DNA from: Symbiodinium microadriaticum
Lineage: Eukaryota; Sar; Dinophyceae; Suessiales; Symbiodiniaceae
NCBI GenBank assembly: GCA_001939145.1
Contig: LSRX01000791.1
Span: 1 to 64,000 of the forward strand
Reading direction: 5' to 3'
Length of the DNA stretch: 64,000 bases
The notes below the pieces were generated by a model that saw only the letters and a program-made list of their open reading frames with translations, was not told where the DNA came from and searched no databases. Shown in pieces: positions 1 to 11,040 of the stretch. Made by a program: the position numbers and the translations under genes. Position 1 is the stretch's first letter; every line of letters begins with the position of its first letter.

Positions 1-1
1 T

Positions 2-112
2 ACACAAGAGACTTTCAAAAAGAAACGCGCCAAAAGGCGAGGTTCCAGAGGCAGGTCAAGGGCGCGCACAAAAAAACGGAAGCGACCAATACGACCTCAT
101 TTTATTAGATAA
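2..112 (+). CDS. C-terminal end of a very basic reading frame (partial)
   Basis: An open frame runs in from the left edge and stops at TAA (110-112). Its 36 visible codons are dominated by Arg and Lys in clusters such as KKKRAKRR and KKRKRP, and it ends in PHFIR. It lies directly against an AT-rich segment and has a base composition unlike the rest of the window. The composition could suit a nucleic-acid-binding tail or a nuclear-localisation tail, but no family is recognised. Because the start lies outside the window, it may also be chance. The call rests only on composition and an uninterrupted frame. Confidence 0.25.
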   Translation, partial: TQETFKKKRAKRRGSRGRSRARTKKRKRPIRPHFIR

Positions 113-475
113 TAGTAGAGAAATTCAATAAATATAGATATATCCCGTCACAACAATCTCTCGTAGATTCGAAAATCATATTTCGACTCCCGTATAGCAA
201 CGTCCGTAGATACGGCTAAATTCTATGAATCAATACTATTATATATTTTCTTTCGATATCAGAATAGAAAGGTTATAATAGCTCGAGCATCCTAAGTATA
301 AATCGCCGCCATTTAGTCTTAGAAATCTTGAGCCAATGATCTGATTATAGAAACGAATGTCGTAATTAATTTCCTCCACTCTCAAATGAATATCCATTAT
401 CCTCACTACCATTTCAGAAATCCCCCCGATTAGTTCTTTTATCGTTACTATTAGTATTAACTGTTGTTCCGGATG
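113..475. other. AT-rich compositional island
   Basis: About 360 bases are clearly richer in A and T than the flanks, with many TATA/ATAT runs, and GC returns sharply near position 475. A minus-strand frame crosses it (239-658) but reads as low-information sequence with no recognisable domain. It could be a 3' flank of the basic frame at 2-112, an old insertion, or intergenic DNA. No gene is supported here. Confidence 0.5.
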
Positions 476-3235
476 TAGGAGCCACGCCACGTCGCATCTC
501 CCTGCGCGCAGGACATCAGCACGGTCATGGAGGAAGGCAGCGTGGCGAAAGGCAGCAGTGCGAGTACTAGCTAATGCTGTCCAGTCACCAACGCGGCTCT
601 GCAGACAGGAGTTGCTGGCGGCACTCCAGTGCATCGAGCGCCCTCCGACCCAGGGCACCGCAACCGGCAGCCATGAACGAAGGGTGCGTCGCAGCTAGGG
701 CATCTTGCTAGCCAACTTGCTGGTCCCATAGAAGCCCGTCTTGCCGGGACGGATATGGAAATAGAGGCGCGCGTGCCCGATGGGGGTGAACAGACTCTGA
801 TGAGGGAAGAAGTGAACTTTAACTTACCATGACGGCACTTCGGGTCCCTGCTGGGCCCTTCTGAGAACTATGACGGTTCTGATTAAGGCAACGGCGCCTG
901 TGACCAGGCTACACATGCTGGCGCAGTCGGGGGCCCCTTCACTCGGAGCACGGGAGATCTTCGCCGAGGTCCGAAGCTGGCTTCAGCACGCCGCCCTTCG
1001 CAGGTCGTCGAGTGGCCGAGCCCCAGCCACCCCTGTGCTTTCCCGCAATCCCGCAAGCGCCGGCTCGAGGCTTTTGGCTCTCGCCGCTCAAGTTTGAAGC
1101 TCCACGCGGCTGGCAACACACCGGGAGCTGGCCGAAAATCTTCGGAAGGGGTAGAAGGCCCCTAAAGGGCCCACATCAGAGGCAGGTCTGCCTCAAAGCC
1201 TGGAGCGGATCTATCGCTCTGTGTGGTTCCCGAGCTGAAGGGCCAAGACTTCAAGCTCAGGCCCCAGCGGCTCCTTCTTCGTTTGTCACAGCGTTTCTAG
1301 TTCTGCGTATGTTGGCCTTTGTGGCAACGCATGCCGGTCGGCACCTCTTTCGTTTCGAAGCTCTTTTAATCACAGGGTTGGCAATGCGCTGCTGCCACCT
1401 GACACTCGCGAGCAGAAAGTCCACCCTATCCAACGTTAGAGAGTCGTACCCGAACTCCTTCCTCAAAGCCAAGTGTTCATATGAGGAATCTGGCCCCTGC
1501 CCTATTATGAGAAAATTCGTAAATTCATCTCTGATCTCGCAGGCACTGCTGACTCAAGAATCAATGTTATTGTGCGCTTAGTTTGCCACAACAGGCATCA
1601 TCACTTGGAGCCTCTTTGGGTAATCTTGGAGAGTCCAACTGCAGGTCTTGGAGGGTCAAGCCGCAGATCAGAATGCTCTAGACTTAGCTGGTCCCCCAGT
1701 GCTGGCACGAAAAAAAGCTGCGCAACTTCCGGCCATTTGCTTGCAAGGCTCAGGTCCCACGCCATAGGCTCAGGCTTGAGGGCCCAGACCCATGGACCAT
1801 CTAGATGACACAGGCGCTGCATACTCCAGGGTACCAGTCTCAGACTTCTAAAATGCCTGTGACTGATGGTGTCTGAAAGTGGTACCCTCAGATCGATGGC
1901 CTGCGCTTGCCGACACCAGCGTGGGAGAACGGCTGCCGACATGAGGAAGCGATCAAGCCGTCTTGGTTTTAGGCTGACACGCAGGAGGAGTTCTTAACGC
2001 AAAGCGTCAACACCGCCGAGCGGGCTTCTTGCAGTCTGATCCCTTGCAAAGCGCCCAGCACAGGGGTCGGTAAAAGCTGCAGGGCAGGTATGCGTCACAA
2101 GAGTCTTCTGTCGACCTCTATTCAAGTCAGGTTGTTGGAGGTAAAATGTTGGTCTCTTTCTAGTTCTGCACGCGTTGGGCTACATTAGGCCGACGGCGCT
2201 GACGGCAAAGCCGGAGCGCATGAACTGAAGCTCTGGCCCCTGCGACTGCCCAACTCTGCTGTACGAGGCGTTTCGAGCTGGCCGCATTTATGGCTTGCAT
2301 GACATACCCATGGGTTAAGTATGAGAGAGATTTTGAGGCACTAGTAAGGGTGCGACTTCCTGTCCTTTGACCCTAAGGAATTGCACAGATGAAGCCCGGG
2401 CTATCGGACATGGGCAAAGAGACGAACATGTTGCGCATCCGGAAGAGAAAAGCTTTAATTTAATCAGCATGCTCTTCTGGGCTGGCGTATCTCTAGGCGT
2501 AACCTTATCCATGACTTATGGATTCTGGCAGCCCCCTCGGCTTAGGGCACCCGGCATTTCATTCACTCTTGAGCTTACGGCACTGTCGGTGGCAAGGGAC
2601 CCAAAAGGTCTGCAGCCGGTGGAAGTCGGGCATGCCGCTCAGGGGCTTTGCGTATCGTTGGCTTACGGACTTACGGAAGCCCGGATCACACACTTCTGCC
2701 AGGGGCCTGGCATCTTGGCACATGGGTTGATGCTGGTAGGAACACTGTCGCAGGCTTTGCTCAAGCCGACTAAGGCGAGGCTCATCCCTTTGGGGACCTT
2801 ATTGCGAAACCCTTCCCCTATCTTTCCGCAGTATCCGACGGCCGTCAACGACGCCGGCTGAAAGAGATTGCTTTGCTCCCCGAAGCCCGAAGATGGGGCG
2901 GTCCAGCTCGGGATCGTGAAACAGGTCGAATTGCAGCATGTTCACATGGGCGCTGTGATGCCCTTTTCTCCGACGTGCGGTGCTAGCACCTGTTGGACGT
3001 AAAAATGGCCCGCAGCTGGCCTGGAAGGGGAGGCATTTTGTGTGATAAGAAGGCGAGTCGCATCTCTTGAAACAGCTCGCATGGACCGTTTTTCTTCGCA
3101 AACACTTGTCCTGCTCGCTGTGTCATAGCAGCCTGGTCGCACCCCGGGGGGCGGGTCATACATAATTCAAGACTAGGTACAAAGAGACTGCCAGACAGAA
3201 CTGAACGACTGTAGTACATCGAGACGGCCTGGCAC
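476..3235. other. No convincing gene; one weak minus-strand exon candidate
   Basis: The longest plus-strand frame (1012-1581, 189 codons) is rich in Pro, Ser and Arg and shows no domain. Opposite it, a minus-strand frame (1257-1472) has more protein-like composition, including the stretch KEFGYDSLTLDRVDFLLAS, and may be an exon. A plus-strand frame at 2367-2861 contains one hydrophobic stretch. None of these can be assigned, and nothing regulatory is recognisable. Confidence 0.3.
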
Positions 3236-3371
3236 TTATCCGAAAGCTCCAAATTCATTAAACCCAACCAACTTGACCCTGTAAATTTGGCCTTCGTCGT
3301 GGCAAAAGCATTCAAGTACGCTGCTTCGAGCGGGCATTACACTCTCTGATCGACCCTTGCATGTCAAGGTT

Positions 3372-3737
3372 GCCTCAACAATGCGGTGGAGATTCAACTG
3401 CCAAGTGTGCCTAGTTGCCAACTGCGGCTGACATTGAGAAACCCAATCCTGGCGCCTAAACCCGAAAGAGCTGGAGAAGGTGCTGACATCACCGAATTCA
3501 ACGAATACCTGGAAGTGCACCACCACAGGTCCCGCGGCGCTTCTCACTTGATACGTGGTCGACGTCAGGTAGAGCCCCATGAGATTTGAGCTTGGCTCGG
3601 CTGCAACATGCTGTGGCCACAGCCTTTGCTTTGTGTCGTCCAGCCGAAGAAGTGCTCGTGCAACGTGAAACCCCAGCTGGGGCAAGTGTGCGTAGACGCC
3701 GCGGTGCTCACACGGCTTCGGCTGCCAGAAATGATCG
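3372..3737. repeat. 366-bp duplicated segment, copy 1
   Basis: This segment matches 5010-5375 base for base at a constant offset of 1638, with about a dozen substitutions and no insertion or deletion (about 97% identity by eye). The minus-strand reading (within 3236-3760) stays open in both copies and contains protein-like pieces such as VVVHFQVFVEFGDVSTFSS. It may therefore be a duplicated exon. The frame has no recognised family. Confidence 0.85.
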
Positions 3738-4048
3738 CACAAGTATGAGGAAGGCTTCAATATGGATCTGATCGCTCGGGCTTAGGGCTCGCACTCAGAT
3801 AAGTGTAGGGTGTTAGTGGGTTTAAGGTCTTTTCAAGGTTTCTGTTCTAGCGTGTCAGGTTGTTGAGACAAGCCGATCGCAGCGGTCGCATGGCGTGTGA
3901 CCTGGCCTGCACGAGAACCGGCCAAGGTCCGATTCTTGTTTGGCAACGTACGCGGAGTTGGCCTCTACGTCATGTCATCGCGATGGTATGAATACACGCG
4001 ATCCAGGCTTCATCCGTAAATTCATGGTCTAAGTACATGCCAAGCTCC

Positions 4049-4312
4049 CTATTGTAGCATGCTTGCATTTTTGGAGACGGGAGATCTCAAAACAGTCGGG
4101 CGGCGGATGGATCCTCCCCAGACATTTCCGATACTGTGGCCATGGCCCTTCCCAACAAGCTCAAGCTGGACGGACCCATGTACACTGGCCACGGCCAGAA
4201 TGGATGCTGATTGCGCGAGCGAAGGAAGCACTTCAAAAGGGATAGCTTCAGTCTCAAAACCTCTGAGCTCCCCAAACATGTTGATGGAGTCTAAGATGTC
4301 CCTTTGCAGCAC
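4049..4312 (-). CDS. Possible exon of an unidentified gene
   Basis: The minus frame reads without low-complexity runs and contains LQRDILDSINMFGELRGFE, followed by a mixed hydrophobic/polar stretch typical of real protein. Just upstream on the same strand (about 4430-4460) a pyrimidine-rich tract ends in CAG, which looks like an intron 3' end and would explain the apparent signal-peptide-like start of the overlapping frame 4254-4460. It lies between the two copies of the 366-bp duplication. No domain is recognised and the exon limits are not resolved. Confidence 0.3.
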   Translation of the reverse strand: MLQRDILDSINMFGELRGFETEAIPFEVLPSLAQSASILAVASVHGSVQLELVGKGHGHSIGNVWGGSIRRPTVLRSPVSKNASMLQ

Positions 4313-5009
4313 TGAAGCACGGGGCAGGGCAATTAGGCCTCGAAGCTGCCCGAAGACAGCACATGATGCCTACCTCCCACAGCCCTGGCAACGTGGTGCA
4401 GGGGGTCCTGTTCGGGGTGGCAGACTGCAGAGAGAAAGCGAGCAAAAGGATCAACGTCATGACCGCATGGTGACGTAAGTCTCAGGCCAAGAAGACTTCC
4501 CGGTCAACCCATCGTCCTCTGAATTAGCATCTGCACGGAGGCCATGTCAGCTGGAATCTTAAGCTTTCTCTCCCTGCAACACTGCCAGCCTCGGCAGTCC
4601 AAACACATGGAGATGCCGGGCCCCTGCCATTCCTCGACTTAAGCTTGCACTGCTGTCAATACTTGCAGGACAGCGGCCCAGTGACTGAGGCCTGTCCCGA
4701 AGGAATCCACACTCTTCTGCCTTACCGGTCGTTTCAAAGACGTTTGAGCTGCAAAGGTCGAAAGATGGAAAGGGCGTAAGGCTGTCAGGCACACTGGCTG
4801 ACAAGCCACAGACCGCCGGCAAAGGCCAAGATTTACAGAAGTTTCGCGCAACTGGCATAGGAAGGAGCTCTTTAAAGAACGGCGCCACGCTTCCAAGCTT
4901 GACCAACCTGCACGATCTCGTGCCCTGGCCGTAGAAGCGCTTCTCACTGAAGACTAGGATTGGCTATTGGCTGGTATTTTTGCCACAGAAATCCACGGAG
5001 TGCAAAAAC

Positions 5010-5375
5010 GCCTCAACAATGCGGTGGAGTTTCAACTGCCAAGTGTGCATAGTTGCCAACTGCGGCTGACATTGAGAAACCCAAACCTGGCGCCTAAACC
5101 CGAAAGAGCTGGAGAAGGTGCTGACATCACCGAATTCAACGAATACCTGGAAGTGCACCACGACAGCTCCCGCAGAGCTTCTCACTTGATACGTGGTCGA
5201 CGTCAGGTAGAGCCCCATGAGATTTGAGCTTGGCTCGGCTGCAACATGCTGTGGCCACAGCCTTTGCTTTGTGTCGTCCAGCCGAAGAAGTGCTCGTGCA
5301 ACGTGAAACCCCAGCTGGGGCAAGTGTGCGTGGACTCCGCGGTGTTCACGCGGCTTCGGCTGCCAGAAATGATCG
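5010..5375. repeat. 366-bp duplicated segment, copy 2
   Basis: This is the second copy of the segment at 3372-3737, in the same orientation with no indels. Flanking sequence differs on both sides, so the homology ends abruptly at GCCTCAAC on the left and GATCG on the right. The minus-strand frame is open through the copy (4964-5404). Confidence 0.85.
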
Positions 5376-5539
5376 AAGCCGAATGCCACGCTCTTTGAGG
5401 TCACGCAGCTGGCGCTGTCCGATGCAGGATTCCCTCAAAGGGTAGAGCTGTGGATGTCGCATTTGGGGCAGCATGCCGCTCGCACCGAGAGCAATCTGCA
5501 GCTATGACAGCTGGCGTGGGAGCTGTGTGCAGGGTCGGC

Positions 5540-6248
5540 TCAGCTGCAGGAAACTGAAGTCCGTAGTTGCATGCTTGTCGCACCGACGAATTCGGCCACA
5601 TCGCAGTTCCCTACCACGTCCACCTGCTCTCTTATATGCATGAACACGCAGGTGGCTGGGTCTGCGCAATGCTCTGCACAAACCTTAACACCAGATTGGC
5701 CTAGGCCAAAGCGGGGGAAGTTGAACCTTCTGACATGTGCCCTGTGAATGTCAGCCTTGGTGAAGAAGAGTGGAACGTTCTGAGAACGGATCTTCAAATT
5801 CGGGATGCTTTTCGGAAATGCATGTCGACGACCACGAAGGGCTGTTCTCAAAGTTCTCAACCTATGGACCGACAAAGCAAAACCCAAAGAGCCTCAACCC
5901 TGAACCCACCAGCATAGTATCGGCAGGGCCCCGAAACAAGCAATCTGCACAATCCCACCTAGCAAAGCTCCTGGCACCTGGCTGAGACATGATCCTGGAC
6001 CCGGGCTCGGTCCTTGTGGGGGTGGAGGTGGGGCTAGTTTGACTAAGCAATAGGGCAAGCATGCTAAGTCCACTCGAGTCTACGCAAGCCCTGGTAAACA
6101 TCGACAACTCCCGCCTGCTTAAGTATGTGATATCAGACATATCTGCAACAGCAGCCTGCACCAACCTGTGGCGGAGAATGTTTGCCTGATTCTCATTGCA
6201 GCGGCAAGGATCGGATACCCCATCATCCTCAGCTGAAGGCCTTGCCAC
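5540..6248 (-). CDS. Two possible adjacent exons, unidentified
   Basis: Two overlapping minus-strand frames (5862-6248 and 5540-5887) look protein-like. The upstream one includes NILRHRLVQAAVADMSDI and LSRRELSMFTRACVDSSG. The downstream one includes IPNLKIRSQNVPLFFTKADI and CVFMHIREQVDVVGNCDVAE. They are in different frames, so an intron would have to lie near 5860-5990. No family is recognised. Neither shows the low-complexity bias of the many non-coding frames nearby, which is the only support. Confidence 0.3.
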
Positions 6249-9200
6249 ATTTCCTATTCTGAATCTCTTTGCTCAGGATCCAAGAAGACTTACGCCACGC
6301 GCCCGCAGTTCAACCGAGCCCGGAACTTGCGGCCCACCAAGATATCTGGGTTCCCGCGAAAACGGTCCAAATTTTGACTCGCTGTGTCGTGGCCACAGAG
6401 TGGCACTTCCACAGTGCACGGTAACCCGGAAGTACTGCAAGTTACTCATGACGAAATGTGGCAAGTTCGATCACCTGGCTCCAACACTCCTTTGGGTCCG
6501 GATGCTGGGCTGACATGAAGCACATCCAAGGCCGGGATTAGTGTTTCTTATCCGTGGGACCTGGGATGGCTGCCAACGCCACCAAACCTTTATGACATCT
6601 TCGTGCAGGTTCCATCTCAAGCATGCCCTGAGCTGTCTTGACAAAGGGCTGCATGCCTACTTTGGCCATTCTCCGGGCCGTTTAAAACCAGGGGCATATG
6701 ACCCTGATACTGCACGGTACTTGACCAATCCATCCGTAATGGGCATGGCCCCGTGTAGCCTAGAACCACGCGAGCCTGCTTCACCGGCAACTGGGTTGCG
6801 CAGCAGTCACACCTACTCCCACCCATGTCAGACACGACGGACAGCAAACATCGCCAAGATGCTTCTGGTTTGAAACGGATCTTGATTCAAGATTGAACAA
6901 TAGGTCCTGTATGGTCCCCAGTCATTCCAATGTCCTGCAACGGCGCGTGCGCATGGCACTGTTTTTGTGAGCTACTGGTCTTCAGGCCTTCCGGCTGAAC
7001 CCACAAATGACATTTTGTAACCGCAGTCTGGAACTATAGCTGCGTGGAGGGGGCTGCCACATGGCTGCAGGTTGTGCACGCATTTTTGGTTCAGGGCAGG
7101 CGTCAATGACAACTCAGCGCCTGTCTGGACGGACGATCGAGACAACCCATGCTCGGTCGTTGGTAGAATCCGCTCGACTCTCGAAGTCAAAGATGATGCT
7201 CAACTCATCTCAGCCCAGCACGAAGCCAAGCTTGCGCTGCAGCCGCTTTGTGCGAGGTCTAGTGCAGATGAGCTGGGTGACTGCTTCGTGCCTGTTACAA
7301 GAGGCACTGCTTCCGAGCTCTTACTGCTCCTTGACGCCACCTGCGAGACAAGTGAAGCCAATATATGCTGTGGTACAGATGCTGGCTCGCGGCCTCAGCA
7401 GAATCGCCGTCACAGAACTCCATCACTTAGATGATCAGACCGGCTTACTCCACAGCCGGCCTTCGCATCGATGCCGCCCTTGCTTTTGCCGAGTCGAAAA
7501 TTTGCAAACTGGCAAACCCGAGGCAAGCCTGAAGTCTTCCTATCGCCAGGGCAGGAAGGTAGTCGAGAAACCAACTGTGGCTTGTTTTGCCTCCCACCTA
7601 GCTAGGACGAGCCCGCATTGCAGGGGGCCAAATCGCAAATCGCAAAAGGCTAGCGATTTGGACTCGCAACCTCCAAATCGCCTTCCAATTGCTTGTGGAC
7701 ATGTGCCTAAATCGCAAAAAGCACGATTTGGGTTCTGAGCTGCGAACAGAAGATCCAAATCGCTGGCTAAGTTGCGTATGCGTTGCTTATATACCTATAT
7801 GTGGGCGCTGCGGGATGCGAGACCCTGGAAAGAGCCTTGCTGCTACTTGCCCAACCCTGGTCAAGAAGAAAACCCTTGCAGCCCGGGTCCTCTCTGCAGC
7901 TTACAATACCATATTCCAAATGATTTGGGCTCCGTGATTTTAGATCTAGATCGCGTACGACTTTAAGTCGCTAGCGATTATTCCCGGCAGGGTACAGTCG
8001 AGAGAACAGTAGGACTACTTACCGTGACGAAAACACAAGTCCATGGAGTGCTGCATCTGGCAACATAAGGTTGGAGATTCCGAGCAAATCAATACATCGC
8101 AAGTGTGATTTTCCAACACACCCGAGTTTTGCTGCTGGCAAGCAGCATCGCTCCGGGCTACGATGTGGCTTTACCAGAGGACCACGGAGAGTGTGCTTCA
8201 CATGCGCCGCCTCTTCCAGGACGTGTTGCTGTTGCCAAGGCCCTAGGCGCAGCAGCGGTCACAGCTTCCATCACCATCTTGGTGGTGACAATGCAAGGTC
8301 GTCGAACCATGATGTCAACTGAATCATGATCCGGCAGCAACAGCGATCCTCTTACTCTTGAACACCAAACACAGCAGCTCCAACGCTGGGTGCGGCAAGA
8401 TACTTTCGCCGAAAACGCTTTCAGCGACGCCTGAATGTCGAGTGCAGAACAAGCACCTGTTGCTGAGCAGCCGCCTAACAAGCTATTTCTCTTGGCAAGT
8501 GAGCTGGCAGCCTACTGCTTAGTTGAGCTAGAAGAAAACGGTGGAGGCTTGCTGACGCCGAACTGATGCTCGAGTCGACTCAGAAGCTGTTGCAAAGTGT
8601 CACATATTGGCCCCAAGTGCCACTAGGACCTGCTGAGGCACATTCATTAACACCTGCTGGGCACAATCCCATCCCTGAGCCGCACATTAATAGTGGCGTC
8701 ATTGATGGCAAACATCCTTGGAGCCAACACCGCGCTACAGGACGAATGCTTAGCATCCGCGCCGCCTGGACCGCGACGTGTAGAACCGAGACAGATTCAA
8801 GCAGCGCAGTTCTATGCCTTACCAGTCCCATGTCCAAAAAGATGAAGTTCCGACCAACAGTACCGGGCGAGGTTTCTGGTGCTCAGGTTTGGGACTCAGG
8901 CCAAAATGCAGGACCCGGGGTCCACGACTTGACTGTGCAAGCTCTGGGTGAGCTCCAGCCCGCGTACGGGCATCTGCCAGACGTTGAAAAGCGATGGTAC
9001 CGGCTGCTGTGCTGCGTCCTCAAGCTACAGCCCACTTCCAAGGGAAGCAGTCCTCACATCTGCAACACTTTCTTCAACAGAGAGGCTCGGCAGCACCTGC
9101 TGTGTTCAAGCGGATGTCAATCTAAAAAGCACAGTGGGTAATGAAAGCCATGCGACCCCACCATTGCACCGTGATTCGTCCGTGCTCGCCGGTGCGATCG

Positions 9201-9480
9201 AGCGCACACCCAGCAATGCAAACTCCGTTCCAGCATCGCTCCGGCGAGTGTGTGCTCGGCACAGGCTTTGGCCATCCCCCACGTTCACGGAAGAAGGAAC
9301 GGAACCTGCACAAGCCGTTCCTTCCCAAACCACTGCCTTTCACTGCGTGGCCGCCGCACTCCTCCGGTCAAGCCCATGGCCTGCAACTACGCATGTTAGC
9401 ATGGAAATTCCGGCGTTTCCATGGCTCCGATTGGCCAAGAAACGGAGGCTGGGGTGTGCTTGTCCTGAGGATAGTTGGTC
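6249..9480. other. No supported gene; scattered CAAATCGC motifs
   Basis: Several frames of 60-225 codons occur on both strands. The longest plus frame (7061-7738) and an overlapping one (7072-7434) cannot both be real, and neither shows a domain. Around 7620-7760 a short motif, CAAATCGC or its complement, recurs several times, giving a small local repeat. A plus frame at 8105-8329 has one hydrophobic stretch. Nothing here can be assigned. Confidence 0.3.
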
Positions 9481-9489
9481 GGGAGGAAG

Positions 9490-9990
9490 CTTGACTTCGG
9501 CCGGAGCTCCCTTTCCATGATCAGCCCCCAGAGGAGTCTAAGCACTGCTCCTTTACTGGGAAGTTGCGCCAACTTCAGAGCATAGCAACCAGCAGTGCCC
9601 ATGAGCCTCCCAATGTAGCTCTACAGAACAGGAGGGAAATGAAGGCATGTATAACTGCACCTGCTAGCCGAGCTCTGAGGAAGCGGGGTCTTCACAGACT
9701 TCCTCAAATATGAGATTTCAGCGCGCATCTGGGCACACACCTAGGCTGCGCGCCTTGTTCTTGCTGATGAAAACAGATTCAGCAGATGCGCCTGTAACCA
9801 TGGCCTGCTGAATTTTCCGACGCGCTGCATATAAGTGAAAGCAAGAAAGCAGATACCGGAACAAGAAGATTGGGGGAGAGAACCTACACCCCATTCCACT
9901 TCGATGCTAGCAGGAAGAGGGTGCTGACAGGCATGGTCTTCCTCGAAGCATGACGTTCGCCAGGGAACTCCTGTGCGGGAAGAGCTTGGG
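9490..9990. repeat. Diverged segmental duplication, copy 1
   Basis: This segment shares an ordered series of matching blocks with 10700-11040: a GGCCGGA-CTCCCTTTCC block, ACTGGGAAGT, GAGCCTCC, CACACCTAGG, GCTGATGAAAA and a shared GTAAC-based end. Many substitutions and indels lie between the blocks. The similarity is clear by eye but too diverged to quote an identity. It is not obviously coding. Confidence 0.6.
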
Positions 9991-10320
9991 GAAGGCACGC
10001 AACCGCAGTTTGCGAGGTCGTGCACGGGGGTTCATCAGCCGGCCAAGCGGCTGTGAAGCAAACGCACTGGAGGAGTCAGGGTGTTTTTGGGTTTCAAAAT
10101 CTCTTGGTGTTTTTGCCAGTTGCATGGGGTTTAGGACTTGGGATTTGGGGCTTGGTGCTTGGGGTCTGTGGTGCGTCCAGCTTCGCCAACATGGAATAAA
10201 ACGGCGTCGGCAGCCGGCCCTTCACCTCGCGAGGATGTTCTCCAAGTGTGCCTCGTAGCTGCCTGAATAGACGCGCAGGTTCGGGCCTGCAGGAGGCAGC
10301 GGCTGCAGGAGCTGGAGCTC

Positions 10321-10677
10321 TCATGGCACACTTTCGAGAAGCATGAGAAGGGACAGGACGAGACGAGCACCAGCTTCTCCGATTGAGGCCTGCATGTCCG
10401 GGCAGTCGCACAGCGCGGATGCGGGTAGCGCGCGAGAAGCCACCTCCGGCTTCTGCGAACGGTAAGAGCCCTTGACGGTATCCCCCATCTGCAAGGGCTG
10501 TAGAGAGCCTGAAAATTGATTTGATGCCGCGGCATACCCCAGCACTGGTTTCCGCAAGCTGCTTAGCGTGGCCAAACTGCTTAGAGGGTACGCTTGCGTT
10601 GCTCCGAGACCTCTCTCACTGTGCATTCCCCAAGTGCCACTGCCAGGAACTGGAAGCTGGCATGTAAGTCCAAACAT
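10321..10677 (-). CDS. Weak exon candidate between the diverged duplicates
   Basis: A minus frame between the two diverged repeat copies ends in a protein-like part with ALCDCPDMQASIGEAGARLV followed by a leucine-rich helix. Its other half is low-information. No domain is recognised, and competing frames overlap it. It is listed only because the codon pattern in the last 60 residues looks better than its surroundings. Confidence 0.15.
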   Translation of the reverse strand: MFGLTCQLPVPGSGTWGMHSERGLGATQAYPLSSLATLSSLRKPVLGYAAASNQFSGSLQPLQMGDTVKGSYRSQKPEVASRALPASALCDCPDMQASIGEAGARLVLSLLMLLESVP

Positions 10678-10699
10678 GTGCAGAGCAGTCGGATCTGCA

Positions 10700-11040
10700 G
10701 GAAGCTGACTCTGAGCTGTGGCCGGACCTCCCTTTCCAAAACCAGCCTCGTCAAGAGTCTAAGGCCCGTAGCTACTGGGAAGTGGATCCAGCTGCAAGAG
10801 AACCTGCGTAAGCCGATACTGCCTGTGAGCCTCCAAACGGACCTCTACACCACACGGAGCCTTGCATGACTAATCCTGCTAGACAAACCCTCCAGCGTAG
10901 TTTCCACGCATTTCCGCATATAGGAAATTTCAGCACGCGCCGTTGGGCCCACACCTAGGTGTTCCTTGCTCGCTGATGAAAAAACGTTCAACGCATGAGT
11001 CGGTAACAGTGGTCTTTTGAAGGTTCCCTGCTCCGGCTTA
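10700..11040. repeat. Diverged segmental duplication, copy 2
   Basis: This is the counterpart of 9490-9990 in the same orientation, with conserved blocks in the same order and different spacers. The interval between the copies (about 10.0-10.7 kb) carries a short TTGGGG/TTTAGG-like run near 10130-10170. Confidence 0.6.

Noticed and set aside
318-345. TTGGCTCAAG on the minus strand, matching the last 10 bases of the dinoflagellate spliced leader
   Set aside because: The preceding bases do not match the leader, and a 10-base match in 64 kb is weak. No processed gene follows.
4254-4460. Apparent secreted protein starting MTLILLLAFSLQS on the minus strand
   Set aside because: The hydrophobic start comes from a pyrimidine-rich tract ending in CAG, which is better read as an intron 3' end.
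7061-7738. Longest plus-strand frame (225 codons)
   Set aside because: It ends in a local CAAATCGC repeat, overlaps another plus frame, has Arg/Ser-rich composition and no recognisable domain.
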